The notes below the pieces were generated by a model that was not told the origin of the DNA, did no database searches, and saw nothing but the letters and a program-made list of their open reading frames with translations. A stretch of DNA of 42,763 nt from Ophioceras dolichostomum (lineage: Eukaryota; Ascomycota; Sordariomycetes; Magnaporthales; Ophioceraceae): contig PYST01000302.1 in NCBI GenBank assembly GCA_003049485.1, forward strand, positions 1 to 42,763, in the 5' to 3' direction. The position numbers were made by a program, and so were the translations under genes. Shown here in pieces: positions 1 through 10,536 of the stretch (within the stretch, counting starts at the first letter, position 1; each line of letters begins with the position of its first letter).

Positions 1-629
1 GCCGAAAGGCGCGCCAGCTCCGTACTTCCTGGCCTAAGGCCGACCCAGCTCCTGAGAGCAACCGATACGAATACTGGAAACGTTTAATCTAGAAACCGGA
101 GCTGTTCGAGCACTTCACTAAAACGACCAAATTCTTTACAGAGATATGCCCCTGGAAGAAGGCGCTAATAAGCGCATAAACCAAATAATAACCATCCACC
201 ACCCGCAAAAGGCTCAAGGACCTCTAAGCGGCTGACTTTCCGGACGCGGCACACTAGTATCGCTCGCTCCTACGACAACCAACCGTCTCCTTCTTCAAGG
301 ATAGATATAGCATTAAAACGCCTACAGCAGCCGCCACAGACGGAAGCAACGAAACGCCGAGCGCCAGCCCCGAGCTAATAGGGGGGCGGGAATGCGGCTT
401 GAAGAACACGTACGCAATGGGGCGCCACGCCCCAGAGCATGATATGCTAGCTATTCCTCGTTCTGTGTTTGCGTTTCCTCTCTTTAACCTCACATTCAAG
501 CACTAGTTCCTTGTATATAGTCGCTCGGTAGTCGCTAGCACGTCTTATGCCCCTCGGGAGGCAGGGATCTCGGGCAGATTCCGACTTCAGACGTTAAATA
601 CATCATCATCATCATCATCATCATCATCA
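1..629 (+). mobile_element. Tad-like LINE, decayed 3' end
   Basis: This is the 3' end of a non-LTR retrotransposon running into the window from the left. One frame at about 97-178 reads a C-terminal block with the motif FFTEICPW before a stop. The motif matches the FFxxICP ending at 20255-21824, where FFKDICP is seen. The following 3' UTR shares words with that second copy, including CGTC[A/T]TATGC, GGGAGGC and GACGTTAAATA. The element ends in a CAT trinucleotide run at 601-629. Stops and AT bias in the coding part show long decay, perhaps by RIP. Assignment to the Tad1 clade rests on the C-terminal motif and is from memory of the family. No target-site duplication can be tested because the 5' end lies outside the window. 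Confidence 0.6.
601..629 (+). repeat. (CAT)n tail of the LINE
   Basis: A near-perfect CAT trinucleotide run follows GACGTTAAATA directly. It sits where the related copy near 20941 has a TAC run, so it is read as the element's 3' tail rather than an independent microsatellite. Confidence 0.7.
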
Positions 630-769
630 CCTCATCCCCGCCGACCATCCCCGCAATCATTTACCATCACTTTCGTGCCACATTACCAACCGGCCTTGCT
701 GTCGACAGGCGTCAATTCCACCTTGCGCCGACGAACGTATATATCCGCACCATCTTCATATCATCCTCA

Positions 770-1837
770 ATGAACGGGCTTTCCAGTGCCGCCAGCGCGC
801 TTGCGGTCATCTCGCTGGCGGTTCAGCTGGCTGAGGGGGCACAGGACCTCGTCGGGTTTTTCAACACCATCAAGGACGCTCCGTCTGAGCTCATCCGTCT
901 CCGCGACCTGATGCAAAATGTCTTCGCCATCACTGCGAGCGTCCGTAACCTTACCGAGCAGCAGCGGCGACCGCATGGAGACATCCTCTCCGGCTTCGAA
1001 GCGGTCGAGGATTCCCTGAAGGCCTGCAACGCTAGGTTGCTGAGCATCAGAGTTATTGTGGATCGAGCGGGCAGTGTCACGAACGGCTCGACTTTGGTCT
1101 CGCGCAGCTGGGCAAAGGTCAAACTGGCTTTCAAGCACGACGACATCGAGGATCATGAGAGGCAGTTCGATCGCGCCTTACAGCGGCTCGACGTAGTGTT
1201 GACGATGCAGTCAACGTATGTTAAGCCCCGAAAGCAAGGATTGAAGTGGTGGCTGAGCTGCAGAAAATGCACGCACAAAAATCAATAGCCAAAACCCTGC
1301 TTGATTGACTACCCGGAATGAAGCCATCTCCAAAGGCCTCCTGCCTCAGTCATAAGGTAAAGTCATAGGTTATGTGGGTCCTAGCTGACTAAGCAACAAT
1401 GTGCCTGTCAGGGCGCCGGGCGCGAACGCGCCACAACTAACAATCCTATCACTAGATGGTCGAACACGCAAATTGCCAGCCGGGTCTTGACCGTGGTCAA
1501 CCAACTCGACAGACAACTCGCCTTCTCTGCAATACCGAGGGCTATCGAGCCCCCACGCCCTCGGCTATGCCCATCAGCCTCATCCTCTGGTCCCCCCGTG
1601 ACCCCACTGTCCTCAGAATCGCCGGGGAACGCTCCATATCGTGTCTTCCCGACGGCCGACGATGCTACGGGATCGGCGATCGCTTCGCGGTCCAGCGCCA
1701 CATCACGGTCGCTGTGGTGGCCATTACTCCCTTTCTCCGGCACACTGGTCCGCGTCGACCGAACAGCGATGACGACTGTGACGACAGATTTTGCGACGAA
1801 GTTCGCAACAGAATCGAGCGAAGCCAGATATAATTAG
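770..1837 (+). CDS. Fungal STAND-type N-terminal domain protein, probably truncated
   Basis: Two exons, 770-1215 and 1456-1837, joined by a GTATGT...CACTAG intron of 240 nt with an ACTAAC branch point, give 275 residues. A nearer acceptor at 1411 runs into a stop, which supports the one chosen. The start has the family look: MNGLSSAASALAVISLAVQL, then 'LVGFFNTIKDAPSELIRLRDL', an all-helical pattern found at the N terminus of fungal STAND/NLR and ankyrin proteins (Helo-like/PF17111 type). These proteins act in the cytosol in cell death or allorecognition, as known for the family. The second exon is Ser/Pro-rich. Full proteins normally continue into NACHT or ankyrin repeats. Here a stop comes first, and matching downstream pieces lie at 2306-2509 and 3053-3967. 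It may therefore be a truncated remnant of a longer gene, or a short stand-alone version. Confidence 0.6.
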
Positions 1838-2039
1838 CGTCTGGTTCAGCTTTCTGTCTTGGTCGATCAGCTTCCATATCAGTCGAGCAGGGGGAGGGTG
1901 GCCATCCTACAGCCTATCGTTCCCCAACATTTTGCCCGGGCAAGATGCGTTGCTCTAGAGGGTCTTCCCAATGAACCGTAAACCAATACAGGGTGTCAAG
2001 ATCGATAGCCTGATAACGTGAGGAACGGGAGGAAGCCAG

Positions 2040-2290
2040 CTCTAGTTTTGGAACGAGACTACTAAAGAGGGACTTGTCCTCTAGATCTAGCTAGAGAATG
2101 TGATGCTCAGAAGAGCTCTATATATACACGAGTAAAGAACTATAGAATCTTCTAGAACTGTATTACAAATAGTAAAGGCAGTTCTAGAAGAGACGAATTC
2201 TGACAAATGTGATAGAAGACGATAGAAGACAGTAGAAGCTGATAGAAGGCCATGTGGAATAGTGGAAGCGTATTGCCACAATAAGGTTCT
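2040..2290 (-). repeat. AT-rich repeat, possible LTR relic
   Basis: This AT-rich tract differs in composition from its surroundings. It holds TCTAGA-type words, a TATATATA box near 2119, and four tandem 10-mers related to GATAGAAGAC at 2211-2250. Read on the minus strand it resembles a promoter-bearing copia-like LTR. I could not find clean TG/CA ends or a target duplication, so it may be any decayed repeat. It lies exactly between two parts of the STAND/ankyrin locus. Confidence 0.3.
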
Positions 2291-2305
2291 CCATTCTTGA
2301 CACAG

Positions 2306-2509
2306 GGTGATGTTCAGCTGCTCCAGAGGATGCTGGCCAGCGGCGAACTCACGCTCCATACCGAAACCGACCTCGATGATTCATTGATTGATGTAAGAGC
2401 TTGATATTTACACCTCCAATCTCCATTTTGCGTGAAGGTTAACCATTACTAGCTCGCTGCCAAGAGAGGCTCGTCGTCGCAGATCTTATTCCTCAAAGCC
2501 AAGGATTGA
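2306..2509 (+). pseudogene. Ankyrin-like internal fragment of the STAND/ankyrin locus
   Basis: After an acceptor-like TTGACACAG, one frame reads GDVQLLQRMLASGELTLHTE and runs to DDSLID at 2392. It stops exactly at a good donor (GTAAGAG, 2393). A 60-nt intron with a GTTAACC branch point ends at CTAG (2452), and the frame resumes as LAAKRGSSSQILFLKAKD before a TGA at 2507-2509. The pattern 'GDV..L..ML..G......LIDLAAKRG' is what precedes ankyrin repeats in this fungal family, as I recall it. The in-frame stop and the lack of a start codon make it a relic. It could still be a working internal exon if splicing avoids the stop. Confidence 0.4.
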
Positions 2510-3052
2510 GGATAGCGCCCGACGTCGCAGCCGACGGGTAAGTTGAGTTGATTCTCCTACCACGCCCAGTATCTACTACCTATGCTGTTCACACTTCTGA
2601 TCACAACAATTGGATGAAAAATCAGCATCGCATGGCGATACGAGCCCCGGACTAAAATGTTCAATGTCCTCGAATCTACCGACCTTACGAGCATCGAGCC
2701 GTGGGAGCTTATTTTTTCGTGCCATTTCATGATTCCAAGGCCAAGCCCTTGGCATGAGCAGAACTGTGACGCGTAGAATAGCCACGTACAAAAGAAAAGA
2801 GAGAGCGTTGTGTGTTAGCTAGGTGCGCTCCTTCTGGAAGGGCGCACCTCTACCTTTTTAATTACAAAGGAGACTGGTAAAACGAGGGTGACTAAGCGTG
2901 GTCCCACGCTCACTATCATCACGTGCCTGCACGCGTGACAAGAACTCTCTTGCCTTGGAGCGCCTGCTGCCCTGCGGGCTAAGGGACTCGTTGGTTCCAA
3001 CAGAGGAGTACATGAGTGACCTGCTCTGATTTCTCTGTGCTCGGTGGGCTAG
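2510..3052. other. Gene-free stretch with a short hairpin
   Basis: No supported coding region is visible. An 8-bp inverted repeat, AGGTGCGC at 2821-2828 and GCGCACCT at 2842-2849, could form a hairpin with a 13-nt loop. The stretch lies between the two later fragments of the STAND/ankyrin locus and may be an inserted sequence or decayed exons. Confidence 0.4.
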
Positions 3053-3967
3053 AGCCGGGCCGAGTCCAGATCTCGAGCATCTTGCAAAAAGCTCATCGTT
3101 CGGCACAACGCAGACGTCCATTATATAACGAGCTTCCGTCTCGATCACGGCTTGACACCTTTAGGCCACATATTGTGGTTCCGCCTCACGCCGGAGATCA
3201 ATCACGCAGACGTCTGGCGTTGGCTTGGCCTTCTGGCGAAATGCGGCGTCAATCTTACGGAGTACCTCGTCGTAGAACAACGCCTCAATCCGGCTGGCTT
3301 TGGATTCTGGATCGACGAGGAAGAGAGCTACTCTCATTACAGCTGCGTCCGATGCGCACGAATTATCACGCACTTGGGACCGAGGGGACCTTTTCGCGCA
3401 ATAGCCAGTGTCGTCCCGCTCAAGAGTCCAGTTTACGGGCTTCTTTCCGAGTTCGACTTCCTTTCAGACTTCATGATTGCCCGTACGGAGGGGCATTGCA
3501 GTCGTGCGATTGCGCTCTTGAAAGACGACATCAACAACTTTTCTTCGGGCTCGAGTTCCCCGAGCATTTGGCGTGAGGACTCCTTGAGCTCTAGGGACGA
3601 GAATCTCGACAACACTTCCCCAGTCCCGGATCCCCGGGACGAAAGTCTCGGTGACGCTTGGGCTTGGCTGACCGGGAAACGTTTGCTGTTGAGGTGGAAA
3701 AAAGGATTGCCGGTGACACTCTTTTGCGATGTCAATGTATTTGGAGAGCGGCTAGATCTGTGGCCGTTCTCCACCTCCGCTCACACTCTTTGTGAGTCGG
3801 GAAACTGGGTAGGTCGGGGCTACGTTACCGACTCTTCGGGCAGAATGGGTCACCTTTGCCGGGCCGGGATCCACGTCTGCAAGTTCAATCACAAGAGGTT
3901 TGCAAGAAAGCAGGCCAAAAGGGAAGCAAAGAGGCTTAGGCAGGTACCAGGGGCGTGGGTGGACTGA
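3053..3967 (+). pseudogene. C-terminal part of an ankyrin-type fungal protein
   Basis: The frame is open from 3053 (after TAG at 3050-3052) to TGA at 3965-3967, about 304 codons, with no ATG at its beginning. A TTG at 3152 is not a credible eukaryotic start. Early on it reads an ankyrin-like segment (HNADVHYI then GLTPLGHILWF). It then shows DVWRWLGLLAKCGVNLTEY, a block typical of the C-terminal end of fungal ankyrin proteins. The rest is a Trp-rich region and a basic tail (FARKQAKREAKRLRQ). The missing start suggests upstream exons or a decapitated gene. With 770-1837 and 2306-2509 on the same strand in domain order, it is most simply the 3' end of the same ancestral gene. It could be expressed if unseen exons join it. 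Confidence 0.5.
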
Positions 3968-4085
3968 GCAAAAAGAGTAGCAAAATGGACACTTGGACTA
4001 AGGCGGCCGTCTGAAACTGTTCGATGTTCCGCGGTTTGGGTCGTATCTAGAGTTCGCATTGTCATCAATATAGATTTCTGTTGCC

Positions 4086-5225
4086 TTAGATAAATACCAG
4101 CAAGAACTCAACTAGCGCCATAATGGCCATAGCCTGCCCGTACGGCATGCTTGTGATAGGAATATCCTTGTAATGCTGCAAATCATGCCCCATACCTGTC
4201 CCAAACGAAGTATTCCTTAACTCGCCCCTTTCATCAATATTGGCCAACACACCCTTCAGTGCCTTCACGGCGGGCTCCTCAAACTCCTTCCCAGCGATAT
4301 ACTTCTTCCTCTGAGCCTTGAGCATCCCAAACGCAAAGCCTGCCGTGGCGCTCGACTCCGGATATGACCCCTCTGCCTCAGCGACGTCCAGCAGCGTGCG
4401 CCACAGGCCCGTGTCGGGGTTCTGCAGCAGAGCCAACGCCTCGCACTGCGCGAGCAGCGTGTCCCTTAGGTGCCAGTACAGCGGCGGGTCGGAGCGCTCG
4501 AGGTCGAGCAGCTCGATGAACTCGGGCACCACGATCGTGAGCCAGCTGTTTCCTCGGGCCCAGCGGGCGTGTGCGAAGTTGTGGCCTCCCGCTTTTGACG
4601 CACCATCGAATATCCAGCCGTGGAAGAACAGGCCCGTAGTGGGGTCGAAGAGGTATTTAATGTGCACCAGGAACTGGCGCTTGGCCTCGGCGACGTAATG
4701 CGGGCGGTTGAGGACCAGGCCGATCTTGGCGAGGGGCACGACGGTCATCATCAGGGTGTCGTCCCAAAGCTGCTGGTCGTTGATCTCGACGTAGGTGGTG
4801 TGCTGCATGCCACCGAACTTAGTGCGGCCCAGGTCGTGGTACGCCCACTCGGCCCAGGCGTCGAGCCAGGGGAGGTAGGTCGGATTGCGCGTCTTCTCGT
4901 AGACGAGGGCCAGCGTCAGGAAGACGGCCATAGTGTTGATGTTTTTTGTTGTGCCGCCGGCGTTGAAGCGGTCGCGGAACCAGGACTCGATGATGGCGAG
5001 GATCGAGGAGTCGCCCGTCAGCTGGTAGTAGTTCCACAGCCCGTACAGACCGATGCCGTGAGTCCACTCCCAGTCGTTCCACCCTTTCGTGTCGATCACG
5101 CGGCCGTCGGAGAGCTTAAGGAGGAACTCGCCCGTCGTGTCTGTGATGTTGACTAGGCCGTTGATGAGCAGTCGGATCTTGGCGTGGATCTCCGAGGCCG
5201 TCAGGCCGTGTACCTCGGCGGGCAT
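4086..5225 (-). CDS. GH105 unsaturated rhamnogalacturonyl hydrolase, intracellular
   Basis: A single-exon gene of 379 residues, the usual size for glycoside hydrolase family 105 (YteR/YesR type). These enzymes hydrate and split the unsaturated uronic acid from oligosaccharides left by pectin lyases. Visible family features are GWNDWEWTHGIGLYGLWNYY (residues 48-67), the catalytic-region Asp pair in QLWDDTLMM (D155/D156), FHGW...DG (201-208), WARGNSW (222-228), and SMPYGQAMAIMALVEF near the C terminus. Together they outline the (alpha/alpha)6 barrel. There is no signal peptide, which agrees with cytosolic action on imported disaccharides. The ATG sits in CAACAATGCC, a good fungal start context. 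It is divergent from the MFS gene at 6897, with 1.7 kb between start codons. Substrate, rhamnogalacturonan or another unsaturated uronide, cannot be fixed from sequence. Confidence 0.88.
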   Translation of the reverse strand: MPAEVHGLTASEIHAKIRLLINGLVNITDTTGEFLLKLSDGRVIDTKGWNDWEWTHGIGLYGLWNYYQLTGDSSILAIIESWFRDRFNAGGTTKNINTMAVFLTLALVYEKTRNPTYLPWLDAWAEWAYHDLGRTKFGGMQHTTYVEINDQQLWDDTLMMTVVPLAKIGLVLNRPHYVAEAKRQFLVHIKYLFDPTTGLFFHGWIFDGASKAGGHNFAHARWARGNSWLTIVVPEFIELLDLERSDPPLYWHLRDTLLAQCEALALLQNPDTGLWRTLLDVAEAEGSYPESSATAGFAFGMLKAQRKKYIAGKEFEEPAVKALKGVLANIDERGELRNTSFGTGMGHDLQHYKDIPITSMPYGQAMAIMALVEFLLVFI

Positions 5226-6896
5226 TGTTGCTCGCTTGCTGGTCTGGTTCTGGATTTGGGGAGGTGAAGGATCTGAAAGGACGAGAGAGGATGCGATCAG
5301 CCCGAAGCAGATCAGTGCAATATTGGGCTGGTGTGGGATAAGGGACAGATGAGGCTAGCACTAGTGGTGATGTGACAGGAATGAAGTCCACTGTGACCAC
5401 AGTGATGATGGAAGCCGCCAGGTCTGGCACACCAACGAGACGGGAACGGAACCGCCTATTTGGGGTCAAGCTCGGGATACCGTGTTGAAATAGCACGCGC
5501 GACGGACCAGTAAATACCGAGCCTCCTCACGGGACCGACCAGGGGCATCCGCGATTTCGGGGGAGATCGCCGAAAAGGAGTTGGCGTGTCATCGGCCAGC
5601 AGGCAGCCTGCGGATTGATGTTTTTTTAGTCGTGGGTTTGTCGTCGGTTTGTCGTGCGGGGAAACCCCTGCTAATAGTAGAGCTCCGAAGGACCTCACAG
5701 GCCCTTCGAATGGAGCGCGAGAAGGGATCTTAGTTGGTGGAGAAATTTACCTGTGAGCAACACTCCATCAACAACGCTCGTGGGTTCGGACCGAATGGTA
5801 CCGAGCAATTCCCTAGAACCTGTCAACGTCCACTCCTTTGCTCCCCATCGCCCATCCCGAATTTGCTAGCGAGCCTGCCCACCAAGGCCAATTCTGGAGG
5901 GCCGCCACGTTTTTACCCTTTGACTTTATCCCCACTCCCCACCCCTCATTCTTCCCCGACCGACCTCCTCATTTTCTTCTTCCCCCCTCCAAAAGCAGCA
6001 TCACCGGCCGCGCAACCAGCAGGCTTCCCCCACGCCTCTTCGTTCGTTGATATCGAGTGAACTTCACAGGTCGGTCGCTCCCCCGCATTCCGAGGTCTCA
6101 GGCCTGACTCTATTCCGACGGCTAGGCGAGAAAGGTCTTCTTTGGCTGGCCGTCTGGGTGTCTTCATCAGCATCATTGCGGAGTCCGTCTTGCATCAACA
6201 GAATCCTCCAGATACGACAGCTCCGCCACCCTTCCGTGAATGTTTGGGGGGACATTTTAGTTTCCAGTCAACCAGTCTCTTCCCCTCCATGGCCGTATCT
6301 CTCTCGTCGTTTCGGCGCAAAGTTAGCCCAACCCTGTCCTATGCCGTTGCATCGGCGAAGGTACCGACGTCCTCACGCTTGGAGCGCCCCCGGTTTTTCT
6401 TCCTGAAATTAGGTGAGATGGGGAGATGGGGCGCTTTCAACATCTCGCGGGTCGATCACTCCCTCGGTTCAAAGCCGTTCTCGCACCGAGCAATATCGGC
6501 AGGAAACCAGTAACGAGAAGGGAGTTACTACAGGTGCAGTGAAGGGTGGGTTCATCCAAAGTACTGGGCAGTGGACGCATCTACGAGGGTTGAGGTAGCA
6601 ACGTCGGTCAGGGTAGGTGGCGATTAATATAAGGGCATGGAACCCCAACTGCATCCCGAGCCGCCTCGAGACGCGGGACGGTCATCCAACTGAGAAGCGG
6701 GTGCTGGCTGACGCTGGTGCTGTTCCGATTTAGCTCGTCGGGTGTCACGGTTTGACTACCTGCTACGCTACTTGTCTGGTTAGTCGTCCGTTTCCTTGGG
6801 CTTCGACTACTTGTGATACCCCCTTTCCCTTCGTCACGTCCTCCGTGCTACGCTTCTTTCCTCCGCGTCACTGGCCAGCAAGCCCACGTAACCACA
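5226..6896. promoter_or_regulatory. Divergent intergenic region, GH105 / MFS transporter
   Basis: No supported gene lies here; the short ORFs are low-complexity. It must carry both promoters. Pyrimidine-rich tracts near 5930-6000 (CTCCTCATTTTCTTCTTCCC) are typical of fungal core promoters upstream of a long 5' UTR. No specific operator was recognised. Confidence 0.4.
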
Positions 6897-8609
6897 ATGG
6901 CGGGCACGATCCCCGAACCCAAAGAAGAGATCGCCCCCGCGGCGCATCGAGAGACCCGGACGGTTGATGATAATGGCGTCAAGCCCAGCTCCAGGGCCGT
7001 GTCCTTCGTGGACGAGAAGGCGGACCACGTCAACCGCGATGCCGTGGACAAGGAGGTGGCCAAGTATATGGCGGAGGAGCGGATCGAGATCTCGCCCGAG
7101 GAGAACACGCGTCTCCGCAAGCTCGTCGACAAGCGCATCCTCTCGATCATGATCGCCACCTACTTTCTGCAGGCCATCGACAAGGGCACCATGTCGTTCG
7201 CCTCCATCATGGGCGTGATCGAGGACAACAACCTCCAAGGCTCGGAGTACAGCTGGCTGACGACGTGCATCTACATCGCCATCCTGATCGTTGAGTACCC
7301 GCAGAACTGGCTGATCCAGCGCGTGCCCATCGCCAAGTACCTGTCCTTCAGCATCGTGGCCTGGGGCTGCACGCTGGCCTGCCACGCGGCCTGCAAGAAC
7401 TTCGCGGGGCTTGTCACCGTGCGCACACTGCTGGGCCTGTTCGAGTCGACGTGCCAGCCAGCCTTCGTCGTGCTCTCTGCCATGTGGTACCGGCGCGAGG
7501 AGCAGGCGGCGCGCGTGACGTACTGGTACATGATGAACGGTGCCCAGCAGGTCGTCGGCGGTCTGTTGGCGTACTGCTTCAGCCTGATTACAACGGGGCC
7601 CCTCAAGTCGTGGCAGTGGTTGTTCCTGATCTACGGCGTCATCTCGGTTGTCTACGGGGTCTTCGTCTTCTTCTGGATGCCAGACTCGCCAATGCGCGCC
7701 GAGTGCTTCTCCGAGGCCGACAAGCACCTGATGATCGAGCGCGTTCGCGACAACCAGACCGGAATGCAGAACCGCGAGTTCAAGAAGAACCAGGTGTACG
7801 AGGCACTTCGGGATCCTCAGGTCTGGGGCTATGGTCTTATCGCGCTCTGCACCACGCTTCCAACATCAGGGCTCGGCGCCTATCAGGGGCTGGTCATCGT
7901 CGGCTTCGGCTTTAACAAGCTTGAAGCGCAGCTGCTGGCCATGGTCCTCGGCTTCTACATCATCATCGTGCTGTTGAGCTCCGTGTGGATCGTGAAGAAG
8001 TGGAACCAGAACCTTTACACCATGTTGGGCTTTGTGGTCCCTTCCTTCATCGGGACCATCCTGATCATGACCCTCGACATCACCGACAACTTCAGCCGCC
8101 GCGTCGGCCTCCTCATCTGCTACTACATCACTCTGTCGTTCTGGTCTGCCCAAACGCTGTCACTGTCCATGATCTCCCGCAACGTCGCGGGCCAGACCAA
8201 GAAGTCCGTGGCGATCGCCATGAACTTTATCCTGTGGTCAGCGGGTAACGCTTCTGGTTAGTTTGGCCCGCCTGTCCTGCTCCCCGCCCTTACTTTCTTG
8301 CTCCCGTTCATCCCTTCATTCACGAACTCGCCGGTATGCAGTTACTGACGAATGGTGGCATCAACAGGCGCTCAAGTGTTCCTCAAGTGGGACAAGCCCA
8401 AATACTTCATCGCCTTCAGCACCCACCTTGGCTGCTACAGCCTGCTGGTCATCGTCATTGTCAGCCTGCGGCTCTATCTGTCAATGCAGAACAAGCGCCG
8501 CGACCGCATGGCCGCTGAGGGCGTTCGCGAGGCGAACGATGTCAAGATGGTTCATGCATGGGAGGATCTGACGGATCGGGAGAACCCCAACTTCCGTTAT
8601 GTGATCTAG
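6897..8609 (+). CDS. MFS transporter, anion:cation symporter (Dal5/Tna1-like) family
   Basis: Exon 1 (6897-8256) and exon 2 (8368-8609) are joined by a 111-nt GTTAGT...CAACAG intron with a TTACTGACG branch point, giving 533 residues. The ATG at 6897 (CACAATGG) is preferred over an in-frame ATG at 6813 because of context. A charged cytosolic N terminus of about 75 residues precedes roughly 12 hydrophobic helices. Family marks are AIDKGTMSFASIMG in helix 1, RTLLGLFE, and the central-loop block RVRDNQTGMQNREFKKNQV followed by EALRDPQVW. These are characteristic of the fungal ACS family (allantoate, nicotinate, pantothenate and other organic anions). It acts in the plasma membrane. The substrate is unknown. 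Because it faces an intracellular GH105 gene, an unsaturated uronide or related anion is a testable guess. Confidence 0.85.
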
Positions 8610-8725
8610 CGCGTCAGGAAAGTGTGTTATGGATAGCAACGGATGTTGTTTGGTCTTCACCATTACGCGTTGAGGACTGCGACGTCGAAGAGATAGTTAT
8701 AACAGAACGTGTCTCTATGTCTATG

Positions 8726-8775
8726 ATGTGCGGATGTGGTCCCTGCGACAATATGCGGATGTGGTCCACGCGACA
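8726..8775. repeat. 25-bp tandem duplication in the transporter 3' flank
   Basis: Two units of 25 bp, 8726-8750 and 8751-8775, differ at two positions. Both contain TGCGGATGTGGTCC. They lie about 120 bp past the MFS stop codon, probably in its 3' UTR. Confidence 0.8.
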
Positions 8776-9127
8776 ACCAATTTTTCCCACGGCAGCCAGT
8801 GATGATCAGCCGAGTGTCGGCATACCGTGGACAAACACCACTCTTCAGCCAGACCACAACAGCCATGCAGTGTAATGAAAAATCGACCAAAATACCTTCA
8901 ATACGGCATCATTATTATCTACAAATAACTTTGGCATTATTACAAGAAGCCCATTGGTGGTGACCACTCTGTGGGATACAGTCGTTAAGCACATAATCAG
9001 CCCCAGTGAACATACCTAGGTGTACCTACCTACCTACCCCGAACCATCACCGATGACGCCTCTCGCCAACGTGTTCTGTTTTGGGACATATCATGAAACA
9101 CCCATCTTTCCTGCTCACCCCAGGCAT
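8776..9127. other. Convergent intergenic spacer
   Basis: This short spacer separates the 3' ends of the transporter (+) and the membrane protein (-). It contains a TACC repeat (GTACCTACCTACCTACC near 9020), a motif also seen near 24211 and 24486. No gene is seen. Confidence 0.5.
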
Positions 9128-10536
9128 CTACACATTCTGCCTTCGATTCTCAGTCCATACGACGTCGCGAGTGACCTTGATTGACCTCAGGGGCAGCTCA
9201 TCAGTCTTGCGAGACGAGTTGGAATCTCCGTCTTGGGAACGACGAACCGCCATAGTCGCAGTGCGGACACCACTGGTATTTCGGCCCGCCCCTCCCGTGA
9301 CTGCGGCGCCTTTCACGACTCCCGAATACCCAGGAGGCACAAACCCATCGTCACCTGGCAGGCTCTCGAACGACCCTCCCTCATCATCATCATGACCCAC
9401 GAGTCGTGGTCGGCTTGAGCCCTTTCCGAAAGTCTGCAGGTGGTGATTACTGTCCGGCCCCTGGCCCCTCGCGTAACCTGCCGGTCCATTGTTATACGAC
9501 GCCGCGCCGTCGTTTCTGGACGACTTCTCTAGCGGATCCCCCCCGCGCAGCTTCCGGTAAACCGGCACAAAGGTCGGCATACATGCGCCGATTATGGCGA
9601 CGTAGATCTCGGCGCCGGTCGCGATGGTCGAGAGGGTCACCTGCTTGGTCGGGTTGGTCAAGCCCTGGGCCTGGAGGATGCTGAGGGTGACGACGCGGAG
9701 GAGACAGGCCGCGAACGCCACGCCTCCCAGCATGAACACGCCGACCAGGCCCCACTTCCGCCAGGGGCTGATCTGCAGCCGAAGAGTCTCGCGGATGGGC
9801 AAGGCGAGGGTCAGGCCGTCGATGACCAGGTTGGCGCAAGAGTTGCCGAGGAAGTACGTGACGAAGTTAACGCTACAGTCCCCGGGCACGGCGTCGTTCC
9901 AGAACTTTTGTATCGGCCGGCACAAGTTCAGGTTAGTGATTTCGATGGCGAGGCCCCATCCGATGCACATGAAGCCGAGCACGTAGCAGCCGTTTCGGAC
10001 TAAGCGAGTCGGGAACAGCCGCCAGTAGAAGGCCAGCACGCCCAGCTTAACGGAGGACGAGCCTGCCCCGTAGAAGAACATTGCGACGTAGAGCATCTGT
10101 AGTGGTTAGAATAACGAGACACAAATTAGTACCTAGCTGATGCTTCGAGGTTTCGGAATGAGCCCCTAGAAATACGTAAGCTGCATAGGGACGGAGCAGT
10201 TCTCCCCCTCCCCTCTTGAGGTAGACATGGGCTTCCTTTCCCACCTACCTTGAGAAGCCATTCAAGTGCATCTGGCTGCTCCGGGAGCACGATGCGAACG
10301 TCCCGTCCAAGACCGCCCCTGTCCGCAGCGACCATGATGACCGCCACGGCGCCGGTGTGTGCGAAGAACGAAAAGATCATCAGGTAGTCGTCCCACCAAA
10401 ACCCCAGGCGGGTCAGCTTTCTCGACCAGAGTCGCAAGATGACGGAGATGGCGGCCAACACCATCAGGGTGATGTCGACGCCATAGAAGGCCGGACGATC
10501 ATCAGAGTAGTCCAGGGGACCGTCCAGGGTCGCCAT
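9128..10536 (-). CDS. Rhodopsin-domain (PTH11/SAT4-type) integral membrane protein
   Basis: Exon 1 (10536-10249) and exon 2 (10096-9128) flank a 152-nt intron (GTAGGT...CTACAG, branch CTAAC) in phase 0, giving 418 residues. MATLDGPLDY is taken as the start; an in-frame ATG nine codons upstream is possible. Family marks are ILRLWSRKL followed by FWWDDYLMIFSF, then KLGVLAFYWRLFP, a Cys-containing extracellular segment (NLCRPIQKFW...GDCSV), and about seven hydrophobic helices ending near TFVPVYRKLRGG. A polar, Ser/Gly-rich cytosolic tail of about 130 residues follows. Fungi carry many such genes. Some (Pth11) sense surfaces or plant cues, but most have no known ligand. No role beyond a plasma-membrane receptor-like protein can be assigned here. 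Confidence 0.85.

Noticed and set aside
598..630. CRISPR or telomere-like repeat
   Set aside because: It is a plain CAT trinucleotide run with no spacers and no TTAGGG units.
6834..7727. 297-codon minus-strand ORF
   Set aside because: It is the antisense shadow of the MFS transporter; its composition is that of GC-rich coding sequence read backwards.
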